Numbered from the stretch's first letter, positions 27,601-38,036 are shown. The stretch is 64,000 nucleotides of DNA from Citrobacter sp. JGM124 (GCF_018257795.1 NZ_JAERJD010000001.1:434001-498000), one strand, 5' to 3'. Numbers and translations are program-made. Notes: a model not told the origin generated them from the sequence alone.

Positions 27601-27902
27601 AAAAGAAGGATGCCTGTTACTTCTGGATAGCGGATGAGGATGAGGAGCCGGTATTTATGGTCGTGGATGAAAGTGGCAGTGGCTGGAAACAGAACAATAT
27701 TGCCCGTTCCATTAGTCTGACAATGGCTGAGGGTGTTAACGCCTGGATAACACCGGATTACCTCAGATTATATCAACAGGTGGCAGACGAAAAACAGTGG
27801 GAATTGAGCTGGGTTAGCGCCCGGTTTGGAGAGATTCGCCTGCGAGACAGTGATAACTGGTGCTGGCACCCATTATTAGGGATGTTTGGCGCACTGGGTT
27901 AA
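24612..27902 (+). CDS. cas3: Cas2-Cas3 fusion nuclease-helicase, type I-F
   Basis: 1096 residues, the usual size of I-F Cas2-3. A Cas2 domain (about 1-95, MNILLISECSKRALGETRRIL) leads into an HD nuclease with GLFHDIGKA (His123-Asp124). The superfamily 2 helicase follows: Walker A STGRGKT near residue 428, DEPD box near 588, SSATLP, and the arginine finger motif QLAGRVLRHR. It joins Cas1 in acquisition and is recruited by the Csy complex to unwind and degrade the target strand. No frameshift or lost motif is seen, so interference should be competent. 101 bp separate it from csy1. Confidence 0.97.
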   Translation: MNILLISECSKRALGETRRILDQFAERKGDRCWQTAITQDGLNTLRKLLRKTARRNTAVSCHWVRSANHTELLWIVGNLRRFNAQGTVPTNTTGRDILRGKDENPWHSAEVFSLLAAIAGLFHDIGKANALFQRGLSGAGPYSQPYRHEWVSLRLFQAFVGDRDDTGWLTALNTLAPDAEKTVLAGLQCDTLTFSPSPFRSLPPIAQTVAWLIISHHRLPVFTPTTDTQTPGITPELSFADKWLTDRFSPQWNSLNHCQGKHTAADLALNWQFPYGTPLQSHTWREKAQKFTSRILKLPGLTHFGRLDQRLTVHLARLALMLADHHYSSGDATLGWQDNTYSAWANTDRKTGKYKQRLDEHCIGVGQNALLLGRSLPSLRETLPAITRHKGFRLRATDPRFRWQDKAFDLACSIRERSQQQGFFGVNMASTGRGKTFANARIMYGLSNESVGCRFSVALGLRTLTLQTGDALRQRLKLEEDDLAVLIGSQAVQDLYVMGQQNRQPLIPQTGSESAGALFSEHQYVRYDGSLDDGRLKKWLERDPTLHRLLSAPVLVSTIDHLMPVTEGLRGGHQIAPMLRLLTSDLVLDEPDDFGQEDLPALCRLVNWAGMLGSRVLLSSATLPPVFIRALFDAYLDGRGAWQQAYGPPGRPLTVCCGWFDEFDCQHEEYGDVSHFTTRHEAFVHKRIENLSNNELPLRFASIVPVNSPTEDEDQVHLSVAQVMHPLILDSHARHQQRDEQGRTVSLGLIRMANIDPLVAVARHLLTTPSPPDTCIHYCIYHSQHPLAMRSHIEQRLDTALMRSDINALWQVDEIRHALENTSQQHHIFVVLATSVAEVGRDHDYDWAIVEPSSVRSFIQLAGRVLRHRQLKEFIPESPNIHLLSHNIRALKGQIPAFCKPGYESKEISLESHDLHQLLQEKEYRHLSAVPRIVSPPSLKRPLSLVTLEHIALGKVLFGLKNQNIDDLKHPPAAFWWREHPHWNGEMQRRTPFRQSEKKDACYFWIADEDEEPVFMVVDESGSGWKQNNIARSISLTMAEGVNAWITPDYLRLYQQVADEKQWELSWVSARFGEIRLRDSDNWCWHPLLGMFGALG

Positions 27903-28003
27903 AGCTATTAATTCCTGGTAAAAGTAGTACCCGGTAATGCTTCTTTTGGTCATTAAATCTAAATCAGCAGGATTTTATATAATGCTATAAAAAAGGATTA
28001 ACT

Positions 28004-29338
28004 ATGAGTGGTGAGAAATTGAAGGTGTTCATACTCTCCTACATCAATACCCGAAAGCAGGCCAAACTGGATACTTTCGATAAAGAAGCGGAGAAGAAAC
28101 GTTCAGGGCTCAGTGGTGACGCCCTAAGTCTTGTAACATTGGAACTGGCGCAGGCGCGCCGGGATATTGAACTCAGGCATGAAGCACGACACTGGCTAAC
28201 GGATGCCGCCAGCCGCGCGGGGCAAATTAGCCTGGTGACACACGCGCTAAAATATACCCACAGTGATGCAAAAGGCTCCAGTGTTTTTAGCACCATGACG
28301 GCGGATGACTCTCAAACGCTGACCACCTCGACCCTGTTACAGCCCGCCATTGATGCGGTTGGCAACGCGGCCGCTCTGGATGTCGCAAAACTACTGCAAA
28401 CCGAACACGAAGGGGACTCTCTGGTAGCGGCGTTACAACGCGGGGATAATCAGGCCCTGGAGGCACTGGCAGAAAGCCCCGCGCAGCTCCAGCAATGGCT
28501 GGAGGGTTTCAGGCAAGTTTTTAGCGACAAACAGCTCAGTTCCCATAAACTGGCAAAGCAGGTCTATTTCCCGGTGGGGCAGGGTCAATATCATCTGTTA
28601 AGCCCGCTTTACTCCACCTCTCTGGCTCAGGCACTCTACCAGCGGATTAATGCGACACGTTTTGGTGAACAAGCCAAAATTATTCGCCAGGCAAGAAAAA
28701 ACCAGCAGTGGCATGAGCAGGCGGATATCAGCTACCCCGATCTGGCGGTGCAGTACATGGGTGGGACTAAACCGCAAAATATTTCCTCGCTCAATAGCGT
28801 GCGTGGCGGCCGTTCCTATTTACTTAGCTGTGCGCCGCCCGAGTGGAACACTGTTGACCATCCGCCCTTGCATCATGGTTCCATTTTTCGGGAACGCGGA
28901 GAAGCGGACTACCACACTAGCACCACATTAAACCAGATGCGGCGTTTTTTACTGCGGGTGAAAGATATCCAGAATAACCGCGATATCCGGCAGCAGCGCT
29001 TAACGTATCTCGACCAACTGATTGACCAGCTGTTCTTCTATGTCGCCACTATTCAAAATCTTGCTCCTGGCTGGAGTGCACAGTCAAAACTTAAACCCGC
29101 CCAGCAGCTGTGGCTCGATCCCTGGCGAGCAAAAACCGATCCCGCTTTTCGGCTGGAACTGGAAGCGGGCGACTGGCAGCAGTCCGTGGTGGAGGAATTT
29201 AGCCATTGGCTGAACCGGCGCCTGAAGCATGAGGCATTGATTTTCGGCGATGCTGAACGCAAGGAGTGGGCCAGTGCGGTACTGTTCAAACGGCGGATGC
29301 GCGAAATGGAAGATGCACTGAAAGGGGAACTGGCATGA
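28004..29338 (+). CDS. csy1: Csy1 (Cas8f), large subunit of the type I-F Csy complex
   Basis: 444 residues, normal for Csy1. Family segments include the N-terminal helical region ending near [20 protein letters not shown], the central [21 protein letters not shown] and the C-terminal [14 protein letters not shown]. Together with Csy2 it forms the tail that holds the crRNA 5' end and recognises the GG/CC PAM. The 101-bp gap before it has a TATAAT at 27978-27983 and a good AAAAGGA site, so the csy genes may have their own promoter apart from cas1-cas3. The end overlaps csy2 by 4 nt. Confidence 0.95.
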   Translation: MSGEKLKVFILSYINTRKQAKLDTFDKEAEKKRSGLSGDALSLVTLELAQARRDIELRHEARHWLTDAASRAGQISLVTHALKYTHSDAKGSSVFSTMTADDSQTLTTSTLLQPAIDAVGNAAALDVAKLLQTEHEGDSLVAALQRGDNQALEALAESPAQLQQWLEGFRQVFSDKQLSSHKLAKQVYFPVGQGQYHLLSPLYSTSLAQALYQRINATRFGEQAKIIRQARKNQQWHEQADISYPDLAVQYMGGTKPQNISSLNSVRGGRSYLLSCAPPEWNTVDHPPLHHGSIFRERGEADYHTSTTLNQMRRFLLRVKDIQNNRDIRQQRLTYLDQLIDQLFFYVATIQNLAPGWSAQSKLKPAQQLWLDPWRAKTDPAFRLELEAGDWQQSVVEEFSHWLNRRLKHEALIFGDAERKEWASAVLFKRRMREMEDALKGELA

Positions 29339-30264
29339 GTACACTAATTATTCTGCGTCGCATTAAGGTTGAAAACGCCAATGCCATTGCCGGGCTGACT
29401 TATGGTTTTCCTGCGATCACCCACTTTCTTGGTTTTACGCATGCCTTATCACGTAAATTGCAACAAAGTCACGGCCTGACCCTGGAAGGCTGCGCGGTTA
29501 TCAGCCATCAACAGCAGCTCCATGCCTACGGTACCCGTTGGGAAAAAAGCTTTGCTCTGACGCGTAATCCCCTGACCAGGGAAGCGAAAACCGCTGCGTT
29601 CAATGAAGAGGGGCGTATGCACATGACGGTCTCCCTGCTGATTGATTGCCAGGGGCAGCTTCCGGCGGATATCGCCGTCCTGCGGGATGCAATAACACAG
29701 CAGGCGCAGTGCCAGAGGCTGGCAGGGGGCACCATTATTGATATTGAGCAGGTTGCTATCCAGTCATTTCCACAGGATGAGGCACAGACCCGGCAGGTGA
29801 TGCGCCGTTTGATCCCGGGGTTTATTTTAAGAGATCGGACTTCACTATTGCACCAACACTTTCAGGCGCTACGTCAGGTGAATCCGCACGCTGAACTGCT
29901 CGATGCCTGGCTGGATTTTGCTGCATTAAAGATGCAGGCAGAACCAGCACCGCCTGATTATCCCGTAAGCTGGCACTCTCTCCCTAAACCTGGTGGCGGT
30001 TTTCTTACGCCATTGATGGTGGGATACCGGGCCATTTCCCCCCTCTATTCGGAAGGTGAGGTTGAAAAAGTACGTTGTCAACAGACGCCATTCTGTTTTG
30101 CAGAAGCCGCTTATGGTATCGGAGAATGGCAAGGAGCTCACCGCATTAATGACATCCGCCAGGCGTTCTGGCAATACCAGTATCAGGATGGTGACTATTA
30201 CTGTCGTCAGTCATCAGATACCGATTTAGCAGTAGATAACGCTTCTTATGATTTCGATTACTAA
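29335..30264 (+). CDS. csy2: Csy2 (Cas5f) of the type I-F Csy complex
   Basis: 309-residue RAMP protein of the Cas5 class that binds the 8-nt 5' handle of the crRNA with Csy1. Typical features are the N-terminal [27 protein letters not shown] and the later [22 protein letters not shown]. The ATG at 29335 overlaps the csy1 stop (ATGA); an upstream open extension to 29266 lies inside csy1 and is not used. It is followed by csy3 after 14 bp with an AAAGGA site. Confidence 0.95.
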   Translation: MSTLIILRRIKVENANAIAGLTYGFPAITHFLGFTHALSRKLQQSHGLTLEGCAVISHQQQLHAYGTRWEKSFALTRNPLTREAKTAAFNEEGRMHMTVSLLIDCQGQLPADIAVLRDAITQQAQCQRLAGGTIIDIEQVAIQSFPQDEAQTRQVMRRLIPGFILRDRTSLLHQHFQALRQVNPHAELLDAWLDFAALKMQAEPAPPDYPVSWHSLPKPGGGFLTPLMVGYRAISPLYSEGEVEKVRCQQTPFCFAEAAYGIGEWQGAHRINDIRQAFWQYQYQDGDYYCRQSSDTDLAVDNASYDFDY

Positions 30265-30278
30265 AAAGGATAACTCTC

Positions 30279-31289
30279 ATGGCTAAAGCACCAGCAACGA
30301 TTAAAACCGCATCTGTACTGGCTTTTGAACGTAAATTGGCAAACTCGGACGCAGTGATGTATGCCGGTAACTGGGCGTCGAAAGACAACTGGGTGCCGAT
30401 TGTTATTCAGGAAAAATCTGTACGTGGCACCATATCCAACCGCCTGAAAAATACCCTGGCCAGCGATCCGGCCAAACTGGATGCTGAAATTCAGAAAGCC
30501 AACCTGCAAAAGGTTGATGTTGCCTCACTCCCTTTTCATGCTGATACGCTGAGGGTGGTGTTTACCTTGCGTGTGCTGGGTAATCTGGCGCAGCCTTCAG
30601 TCTGTAACGATCAGGCCTATCAAACGGCCCTTAGCGATATTATTACCGGTTACGCCCGGCAGCAGGGTTTTAGCATTTTAGCGGCCCGTTATGCGGAAAA
30701 TATCGCGAATGGTCGCTTCTTGTGGCGTAACCGTGTCGGGGCAGAGGCAATCAGCATTGTGGTGACAACGGGTTCACAACGCTGGGAATTTAACGGGGAG
30801 GACTATTCCTTGCGCCAGTTCAGCAAGCCTGCGGGAAATCTGGCAGAGCTGACTAAGACCATTGAGCAAGGGCTGGCTGGAGACTCGTCAGTGTTATTGA
30901 CCATAGAAGCTTGTGTACAGCTTGGTAACGGCCAGGAGGTTTTCCCCTCCCAGGAGCTGGTGCTTGATGAAAAATCACGAAATGGAAAAAGCAAAATCCT
31001 TTATCAAGTCAATGAAGTGGCTGCGATTCACTCACAAAAAATTGGTAACGCACTACGCACAATCGATGACTGGTATCCGGCAGCACATGAAGCTGGCCCG
31101 ATCGCTGTCGAACCCTACGGTTCTGTTACCAGCAGGGGGAAAGCCTATCGCCAGCCTAAGGAAAAAATGGATTTTTATACCCTGCTGGATAACTGGGTAG
31201 TGAAAGGTGATATTCCAGTACCAGAACAGCAGCATTACGTGATAGCGACCCTTATTCGGGGTGGTGTATTTGGTGAAAAAGGCGAATAG
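30279..31289 (+). CDS. csy3: Csy3 (Cas7f), backbone of the type I-F Csy complex
   Basis: 336 residues. Six copies of this RAMP protein line the crRNA spacer. The N-terminus [27 protein letters not shown] and the segments [14 protein letters not shown] and [17 protein letters not shown] are family hallmarks. Length and order match other I-F operons. cas6f follows 9 bp later. Confidence 0.96.
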   Translation: MAKAPATIKTASVLAFERKLANSDAVMYAGNWASKDNWVPIVIQEKSVRGTISNRLKNTLASDPAKLDAEIQKANLQKVDVASLPFHADTLRVVFTLRVLGNLAQPSVCNDQAYQTALSDIITGYARQQGFSILAARYAENIANGRFLWRNRVGAEAISIVVTTGSQRWEFNGEDYSLRQFSKPAGNLAELTKTIEQGLAGDSSVLLTIEACVQLGNGQEVFPSQELVLDEKSRNGKSKILYQVNEVAAIHSQKIGNALRTIDDWYPAAHEAGPIAVEPYGSVTSRGKAYRQPKEKMDFYTLLDNWVVKGDIPVPEQQHYVIATLIRGGVFGEKGE

Positions 31290-31298
31290 GGTGGTGTG

Positions 31299-31853
31299 AT
31301 GGAAAACTACATCGATATTCACGTCCAGCCTGATCCTGAGTTTACCGCCTCCCAGCTGATGAATGCCCTGTTTGCCAAACTGCATCGGGCGCTCGGGCAA
31401 CTGGCAGATGGCAAAATAGGGATCAGCTTTCCCGAAGTGGACAAAACCTTAGGGGAATGTTTACGGCTGCACGGTAGTGCTGAGGCACTGGCCGCGCTGG
31501 AACAAACCTGTTGGTTAAAAGGGCTACGGGATTACACCCTCATTTCCCCCTGTCAAAAAATTCCGCTCAAGGTGCAGTACCGCACAGTACGCCGTGTTCA
31601 GTACAAGAGTAGCGCTGAACGATTACGTCGCCGTTCCGTCGCGAAAGGCTGGCTGACTACTGAAGAGGCTGTAACCCGGATCCCAGACACCAGTGAGAAA
31701 CGCAGCAAACTGCCATTTCTGCAAATTAAAAGCCTGTCGAATGGGCAGATGTTTTTTGTGTTTGTGGAACATGGCCCACTCCGTGATAGCGCTGTTGCGG
31801 GTCGCTTTTCTTCATATGGTCTGAGTTCTGAAGCCACGATCCCATGGTTCTAA
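31299..31853 (+). CDS. cas6f: Cas6f (Csy4) CRISPR RNA endoribonuclease
   Basis: 184 residues, close to the 187 of P. aeruginosa Csy4 and colinear with it. It cuts the repeat RNA at the base of the 5-bp stem and stays bound to the crRNA 3' end. The catalytic His29 is present (FAKLHRAL), as are the Ser-containing SLSNGQMF segment, the arginine-rich helix SAERLRRR that holds the stem-loop, and the C-terminal [14 protein letters not shown] 31299 is preferred over an in-frame GTG at 31296. It is the last cas gene; array 2 begins 130 bp downstream. Confidence 0.97.
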   Translation: MENYIDIHVQPDPEFTASQLMNALFAKLHRALGQLADGKIGISFPEVDKTLGECLRLHGSAEALAALEQTCWLKGLRDYTLISPCQKIPLKVQYRTVRRVQYKSSAERLRRRSVAKGWLTTEEAVTRIPDTSEKRSKLPFLQIKSLSNGQMFFVFVEHGPLRDSAVAGRFSSYGLSSEATIPWF

Positions 31854-31983
31854 CCCTTTTTTTTTAGAGGTAATTTAATTCTTTGATTTTTAATATGAAA
31901 TTAAAAGGTTCCCCAAAAGGGTTCTGGTCACGAAACAGCCAGATTTTCTTTGAAAATCTGGCTGTTATAGTAAAATATAAACA
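31854..31983 (+). promoter_or_regulatory. Leader of CRISPR array 2 with a 15-bp perfect hairpin
   Basis: 130 bp between cas6f and array 2. AACAGCCAGATTTTC (31934-31948) and GAAAATCTGGCTGTT (31952-31966) form a perfect 15-bp stem with a 3-nt loop, 17 bp before the first repeat. It may end cas transcription or be part of the leader. The last 20 bp resemble the array 1 leader end. Confidence 0.65.
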
Positions 31984-32372
31984 GTTCACTGCCGTACAGG
32001 CAGCTTAGAAAAGCTAATGTCAGGAATATATCAGCCACCGGATGTTCACTGCCGTACAGGCAGCTTAGAAAATATTAATCAGCTTCAGGAATGAAGATGA
32101 TTGGTTCACTGCCGTACAGGTAGCTTAGAAAAGATTAGTTCCTGCCCATTTCTATCTTTTGGTGTTCACTGCCGTACAGGTAGCTTAGAAACGCTTGAGT
32201 CAAAAGTAACAGCACTGGATAAAGTTCACTGCCGTACAGGTAGCTTAGAAAGCACAGCGTCATGCGATGCGGGTCTCGGCAAGTGTTCACTGCCGTACAG
32301 GCAGCTTAGAAAGCATCAAAAGACCGTGATACTTCGACCCAGATGTTCACTGCCGTACAGGCAGCTTAGAAC
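31984..32372 (+). CRISPR. Type I-F CRISPR array 2 (7 repeats, 6 spacers)
   Basis: Seven 28-bp repeats at 31984, 32044, 32104, 32164, 32224, 32285 and 32345 with 32-33-bp spacers. Sequence and structure are as in array 1, but here the repeat is on the plus strand, so the array reads rightward, away from the cas genes. Repeats 3, 4 and 5 share one C-to-T change in the 3' half of the stem (GGTAG for GGCAG). The last repeat ends AGAAC instead of AGAAA, typical for a trailer end. Spacers differ from those of array 1. Confidence 0.98.
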
Positions 32373-32818
32373 GTTTTGATAACCGCATTTTGTGACACTG
32401 TAACTTTATATGCCATATAAGTCGTTCAGATATCTTCGTGCGATAATGGCTTGCACATTGCTGTGGCTAATCTCACTGGGGGCAGGTGAATGAGATTCAG
32501 AACCTCCCCACCGTTCAGTGGAGTTTGCAAAATATTCGCCGCATACCAAAAGATAGGTAACTTCATGTATTGGCCCGGTTTTTGCCGAGTGGTTCAAAGC
32601 GTTCGGTATGCTCGCTATACCTCTCACCGTCGCCAGACCCCTGGGGTAATTTAGTCGTGCAAGATGCGGGCCAGTTAATATCAAAGGGCTGCCAGCTAAA
32701 AAACCGATGAAATAGTGCGGTGGGTTTCAGCAGCAATAGGTAGAAAGCCTGTTGTACTTATCCAAATACGCATTTTTGACAGCATTGTTACGCGATGATT
32801 TGAGACGTTATGGAATAA
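32373..32818. other. Gene-poor region between CRISPR array 2 and ychF
   Basis: About 450 bp before the ychF terminator. A 92-codon frame (32406-32684, minus) starts only at TTG, has no ribosome site and no recognised domain. This could be decayed coding DNA from the integration of the CRISPR locus, but nothing identifiable remains. Confidence 0.5.
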
Positions 32819-32846
32819 AAAAACCACGCCATTGCGTGGTTTTTAT
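32816..32846. terminator. Rho-independent terminator of ychF
   Basis: AAACCACGC (32821-32829) pairs with GCGTGGTTT (32834-32842) over CATT, with T-runs on both sides (TTTTAT on the minus strand), so it can work in both directions. It is 48 bp beyond the ychF stop. Confidence 0.85.
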
Positions 32847-32893
32847 CGTTTTTTATCGATTCTTATGAAGCATCATAAGACGACAAACATTAT

Positions 32894-33985
32894 TCAGACG
32901 TTGAACAGGAAGTTCATCACGTCGCCATCTTTAACAATATACTCTTTCCCTTCCGCACGCATTTTGCCGGCTTCTTTAGCCCCTTGTTCACCTTTGTAGG
33001 TGATAAAGTCTTCATAGGCGATGGTCTGGGCACGGATAAAGCCTTTCTCAAAGTCGGTATGGATTTTACCGGCTGCCTGTGGCGCGGTCGCACCGACAGG
33101 GATGGTCCAGGCGCGAACCTCTTTGACACCCGCGGTGAAGTAGGTTTGCAGATTAAGCAGGGCGTAGCCAGCCCGGATAACGCGGTTCAGGCCCGGCTCT
33201 TCGATACCCAGTTCGGCCATAAACTCGTCCCGGTCAGCATCGTCAAGTTCAGCAATGTCAGACTCTACTGCAGCACAAACTGGAACCACTACCGATCCTT
33301 CTGCCGCTGCGATTTCCCGGACTTTATCCAGGTATGGGTTATTCTCGAAACCATCTTCATTGACATTAGCAATATACATGGTCGGCTTCAGGGTCAGGAA
33401 GCTTAAATAACGAATGGCGGCTTTGTCTTCTTCAGTCAGGTCGAGTGCACGCAGCATACCCGCATTACTGAGGTGTGGCAGGCATTTTTCCAGGGCAGCC
33501 AGTTCGGCTTTGGCGTCTTTATCACCACCTTTGGCTTTTTTCTGCACACGATGGATAGCGCGCTCACAGGTATCCAAATCGGACAGCGCCAGCTCGGTAT
33601 TGATCACGTCAATATCCTCGGCGGGGTCAACTTTACCGGCAACATGAATAATATTGTCATTTTCAAAGCAACGAACAACATGACCAATGGCTTCTGTTTC
33701 ACGGATGTTCGTCAGGAACTGGTTTCCCAGGCCTTCACCTTTGGAAGCGCCTTTTACCAGACCAGCGATATCCACAAATTCCATGGTGGTTGGCAGAATT
33801 CGCTGAGGTTTTACGATTTCGGCCAGTTTGTCCAGACGCGGGTCCGGCATAGGAACGACACCGGTGTTCGGCTCAATAGTACAAAAAGGGAAGTTGGCTG
33901 CTTCAATGCCAGCTTTCGTGAGCGCGTTGAACAGGGTGGATTTACCTACATTTGGTAAACCAACAATACCGCATTTGAATCCCAT
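32894..33985 (-). CDS. ychF: Redox-regulated Obg-like ATPase YchF
   Basis: 363 residues, same length as E. coli YchF. P-loop [15 protein letters not shown] at the N-terminus, switch region [20 protein letters not shown], and a C-terminal TGS domain with [16 protein letters not shown] and [16 protein letters not shown]. YchF belongs to the Obg GTPase group but prefers ATP, binds ribosomes and is a negative regulator of the oxidative stress response. The neighbour pth lies upstream on the same strand, the normal enterobacterial pairing. Coding region intact. Confidence 0.97.
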   Translation of the reverse strand: MGFKCGIVGLPNVGKSTLFNALTKAGIEAANFPFCTIEPNTGVVPMPDPRLDKLAEIVKPQRILPTTMEFVDIAGLVKGASKGEGLGNQFLTNIRETEAIGHVVRCFENDNIIHVAGKVDPAEDIDVINTELALSDLDTCERAIHRVQKKAKGGDKDAKAELAALEKCLPHLSNAGMLRALDLTEEDKAAIRYLSFLTLKPTMYIANVNEDGFENNPYLDKVREIAAAEGSVVVPVCAAVESDIAELDDADRDEFMAELGIEEPGLNRVIRAGYALLNLQTYFTAGVKEVRAWTIPVGATAPQAAGKIHTDFEKGFIRAQTIAYEDFITYKGEQGAKEAGKMRAEGKEYIVKDGDVMNFLFNV

Positions 33986-34125
33986 GTTTTAAATCACCTT
34001 AATATATTTATAATCAATGAATTAGTTTAGTTTCATTGAAGAAATGTAGCCAGCCTGGGTCATTATACACTTAAAGCTGGATAATCGGGGGCAGAAATGC
34101 TTATTCTGCTATTTATATGGGCTGT

Positions 34126-34710
34126 TTACTGTGCCTTAAAGGTGTGCAGACGATTAGTCGCTTTCGTCAGCCCCTCTTTTAGCCAGACATCAGTACAGCG
34201 CGTGGCTTCGTCAATGGCATCGTCAATCAATTTCTGCTCACTCAGGGGCGGTTTGCCGAGCACAAACCCGACGACTTTGTTTTTGTCTCCCGGATGCCCG
34301 ATACCAATGCGTAACCGATGAAACCCAGGGTTATTACCCAGTTTACTGATAATGTCTTTCAGACCATTATGGCCACCATGCCCACCCGCAAGTTTGAATT
34401 TTGCAACGCCGGGGGGTAAATCGAGTTCATCATGGGCCACCAGGATCTCGTCGGGCTGGATGCGATAAAAATTGGCCATCGCTCCGACAGCTTTACCGCT
34501 GAGGTTCATAAATGTCGTCGGCACGAGTAGACGCACATCTTCCCCATCGACATTAATACGGGCAGTGTAGCCAAAAAATTTAGCTTCTTCTTTTAATGAC
34601 TGGTTATGTCTGCTTGCCAGTAAATCCACATACCATGCTCCGGCATTATGGCGGGTAGCAGCATATTCCGCGCCTGGATTAGCCAGGCCGACAATCAGTT
34701 TAATGCTCAC
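34126..34710 (-). CDS. pth: Peptidyl-tRNA hydrolase
   Basis: 194 residues, as in E. coli. It releases tRNA from prematurely dropped peptidyl-tRNA. The catalytic His lies in [10 protein letters not shown]; the Asn of [11 protein letters not shown] and the HDELDLPPG and [12 protein letters not shown] segments form the active site. The start is a GTG at 34710 ([12 protein letters not shown]), supported by family alignment; the frame runs 51 bp further to an ATG that would add an atypical extension. It is probably cotranscribed with ychF downstream. Confidence 0.96.
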   Translation of the reverse strand: MSIKLIVGLANPGAEYAATRHNAGAWYVDLLASRHNQSLKEEAKFFGYTARINVDGEDVRLLVPTTFMNLSGKAVGAMANFYRIQPDEILVAHDELDLPPGVAKFKLAGGHGGHNGLKDIISKLGNNPGFHRLRIGIGHPGDKNKVVGFVLGKPPLSEQKLIDDAIDEATRCTDVWLKEGLTKATNRLHTFKAQ

Positions 34711-34936
34711 GGTTTCATCCTGAAGAAAACAGTTCAGAGCCGGGTAGTTTACTGTGCTCACACCCGGTTGACAAAGTTCAATGGCATTTACGTCATTTCA
34801 TAGCAAGATAAATGTGCTTTTGTTAACAATTGTGATCTGCCACGCAAGCATCCGCCCGGCCCTTGTTTATACTTATGTAAAGATAAATCAGGGCAACATT
34901 CATAAGCTGATGAGTTGTCACTAAGCGGAGGTGGGT

Positions 34937-35203
34937 ATGAAACGTAAAAATGCAACATTATGCGGCAATATCTTAATGGGGTGTGGACTACTGGTCATGG
35001 CTGCCGGGGTAATAGGGGCTGTGGCGAACCATCTTCCACAGTTCAATATACCCGCGATAGTGGCTTCCGGCGCCGTGCTGGGCATCTTTGTTGGTGCGGT
35101 GGTTTGGCTGGCGGGAGCTCGCCTGAGTGGTCATGAACAGGTCAGCGATCGTTACTGGTGGATCCGTCATTTTGATAAACGCTGCCGCAAAGGCGGGCAG
35201 TGA
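34937..35203 (+). CDS. ychH: YchH stress-induced inner-membrane protein
   Basis: 88-residue protein with two hydrophobic helices (about 10-35 and 45-68) and a basic C-terminus. It matches E. coli YchH (NATLCGNILMGCGLLVMA; RYWWIRHFDKRC), a CRP-activated stress protein of unknown mechanism. The ATG at 34937 is placed by GCGGAGG upstream; an in-frame GTG at 34931 overlaps that site. In E. coli dauA separates ychH from prs; here only a terminator does. Confidence 0.93.
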   Translation: MKRKNATLCGNILMGCGLLVMAAGVIGAVANHLPQFNIPAIVASGAVLGIFVGAVVWLAGARLSGHEQVSDRYWWIRHFDKRCRKGGQ

Positions 35204-35222
35204 TTTAGCGCAGAAACAGAAA

Positions 35223-35254
35223 TAAAAAAACCCGCCATGATGGCGGGTTTTTTG
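35223..35254. terminator. Bidirectional terminator between ychH and prs
   Basis: CCCGCCA (35231-35237) pairs with TGGCGGG (35241-35247) over TGA, preceded by seven A and followed by six T. It is a textbook terminator in both directions and serves the convergent ychH and prs. Confidence 0.93.
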
Positions 35255-35267
35255 TCTTGAGCAGTAA

Positions 35268-36254
<987 letters not shown>

Positions 36255-36341
36255 CTACCGCATATAATGTGCGGGGAGGGTAGCACCCATCCATGCGATG
36301 TATTTAAAGCACGGTGCAACGTCTGAAACAGGGTGACGTTG

Positions 36342-37211
36342 TCACCAATGCCCAGCTTGCCCGGATAAGGTTTGGTGCAGCGGAGAGACATTAACACCTC
36401 GCGCAACAAACCCATACAGCCAATCCGGGGCTTGCTTAAGCACCTGTCGGGCAGCGTGCTCGGTGTCAAATTCTGCAAACACACAAGCGCCGGTACCAGT
36501 CAGGCGCGACGGGGCATATTCTAACAGCCAGGAAAGCAGTGCATCAACCTCGCGAAACCGATTTCTTACGATAACCTGACAATCGTTACTAAATTCACAA
36601 TTAAGTAAGGTATTGATTGACCTGACCGGTGTTTTGCGCGGTAGGTCTGGATCACTGAATATGGCAGGGGTGGAAACGCTCACCCCAGGGTGGGCAACCA
36701 GATACCATTTTTCTGCAGGATTGACCGGGGTGAGTTGTTCACCAATCCCTTCGGCAAAAGCGGCATGACCGCGAATAAATACCGGGACATCGGCCCCTAA
36801 CTGACGACCGAGCTCTGCCAGTTCGTCCTCGGTACAGCGGGTGTTCCACAGCTGATTTAATACCACCAGCGTGGTGGCCGCATTCGATGACCCACCACCC
36901 AACCCGCCCCCTACAGGAAGCCGTTTTTCGACGCCAAGACTGGCCCCGGCTCCTGACGGGAGTGTTCCTTTCCCCTGGGAAAAGGTGGCCAGTAAACGGG
37001 CCGCGCGGATGATGAGATTGTCTTCGTCCGCAACGTCCTGGAGAGGGGTAGTGAGAACAATTTCACCGTCATGGCGTGGTTCCACCAGGAGCGTGTCCCC
37101 ATAATCCAGAAACTGAAACAACGTTTGCAGGTTATGGTAGCCATCAGCACGCTGACCCGTAATATAAAGAAAGAGGTTTATTTTGGCCGGAGAGGGCCAG
37201 CGGGTTATCAT
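36342..37211 (-). CDS. ispE: 4-diphosphocytidyl-2-C-methyl-D-erythritol kinase
   Basis: 289-residue GHMP kinase of the MEP isoprenoid pathway that phosphorylates CDP-methylerythritol. Motifs are the N-terminal [19 protein letters not shown] and the ATP loop [17 protein letters not shown], with [12 protein letters not shown] near the C-terminus. It overlaps lolB by 4 nt, as in E. coli, and precedes prs. Confidence 0.97.
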   Translation of the reverse strand: MITRWPSPAKINLFLYITGQRADGYHNLQTLFQFLDYGDTLLVEPRHDGEIVLTTPLQDVADEDNLIIRAARLLATFSQGKGTLPSGAGASLGVEKRLPVGGGLGGGSSNAATTLVVLNQLWNTRCTEDELAELGRQLGADVPVFIRGHAAFAEGIGEQLTPVNPAEKWYLVAHPGVSVSTPAIFSDPDLPRKTPVRSINTLLNCEFSNDCQVIVRNRFREVDALLSWLLEYAPSRLTGTGACVFAEFDTEHAARQVLKQAPDWLYGFVARGVNVSPLHQTLSGQAGHW

Positions 37212-37837
37212 TGACTCACCGCCCAGTTGTCCATTTTCAGCTTAATACGCAGAGAACCGCTACTCAGTTCCATATTGGAAGGCAGTGCCGGGACGCGGGT
37301 GTTGTCATAACTGCTATAAACAACCTTCCAGGTTTTGCCATTTTGCTTATAGTGCAGCTCTTTTAACTGGTACTTACTGTCCAGGCGATAATCGGTCGCT
37401 TCACCGGGTAGCCCGAGGATCCACTGGCGCAAACTATTCAATGGAATTGGCATGCCAGTGAGCTGCGTCAGGGTTTTTTCTGCATCGGCTGTGGTATGAC
37501 GCTGACCATCGCTGGTGGTTAGCTGTACCTGCTCCGGTGTGACATTGAGTTCAAGTTCTGTACTGCCCAGGGGGTTCGTCAGCAACAGACGGTAGCGTTC
37601 CGGGTTTGTCTGTTGCCAGTTAAAGCGTGCATAAATTTTTTGGTCTTCCGTGAGATACGCAAAGGCACCACGTGTCTGATATTGCGTGATTTTCTGTACG
37701 GCCTGCTGGTGTTCACGCCATTGTGGGGCGTCGGGGGTTATCACCGGATCGGTTGAAGAATGATAAGAACAGGCCGTCAGGACCAGGCTGGCAAGGGGCA
37801 GTAAAAGGTATTTAAAACGAAATCCTGCGGTCAACAT
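37208..37837 (-). CDS. lolB: Outer-membrane lipoprotein receptor LolB
   Basis: 209-residue lipoprotein with a signal peptide ending in the lipobox LTAC (Cys near residue 23). It accepts lipoproteins from LolA and inserts them in the outer membrane. Family segments are [40 protein letters not shown] and KLKMDNW at the C-terminus. It is divergent from hemA, with 199 bp of shared promoter region. Confidence 0.95.
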   Translation of the reverse strand: MLTAGFRFKYLLLPLASLVLTACSYHSSTDPVITPDAPQWREHQQAVQKITQYQTRGAFAYLTEDQKIYARFNWQQTNPERYRLLLTNPLGSTELELNVTPEQVQLTTSDGQRHTTADAEKTLTQLTGMPIPLNSLRQWILGLPGEATDYRLDSKYQLKELHYKQNGKTWKVVYSSYDNTRVPALPSNMELSSGSLRIKLKMDNWAVSQ

Positions 37838-38036
37838 GATGTCAGATCATCCATAGATAAAATTCGGGGTTAACACCATGCTAACGGCAGGACCAGGGGG
37901 CGTCCAGTATCATCTTGTCCTAAATCATAAATCAGCGAAGAAGACTGGGATGCGTCGCTCTCTTTTATTGACTGCGCTCATCCTGTATGATGCGCCCAGA
38001 AATCCTTATCAACATTAGTATTACTCAGATTGCTAT

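Noticed and set aside
23635-31853. Transposon-encoded type I-F3 (Tn7-like) CRISPR system
   Set aside because: cas1 and cas2-3 are present, csy1 and csy2 are separate genes, and no tnsABCD or tniQ is seen; this is canonical defence type I-F.
32101-32379. Open frame across CRISPR array 2
   Set aside because: Same cause: repeat-derived translation in a non-coding array.
32406-32684. 92-codon frame on the minus strand after CRISPR array 2
   Set aside because: Only a TTG start without Shine-Dalgarno sequence, and no family resemblance.
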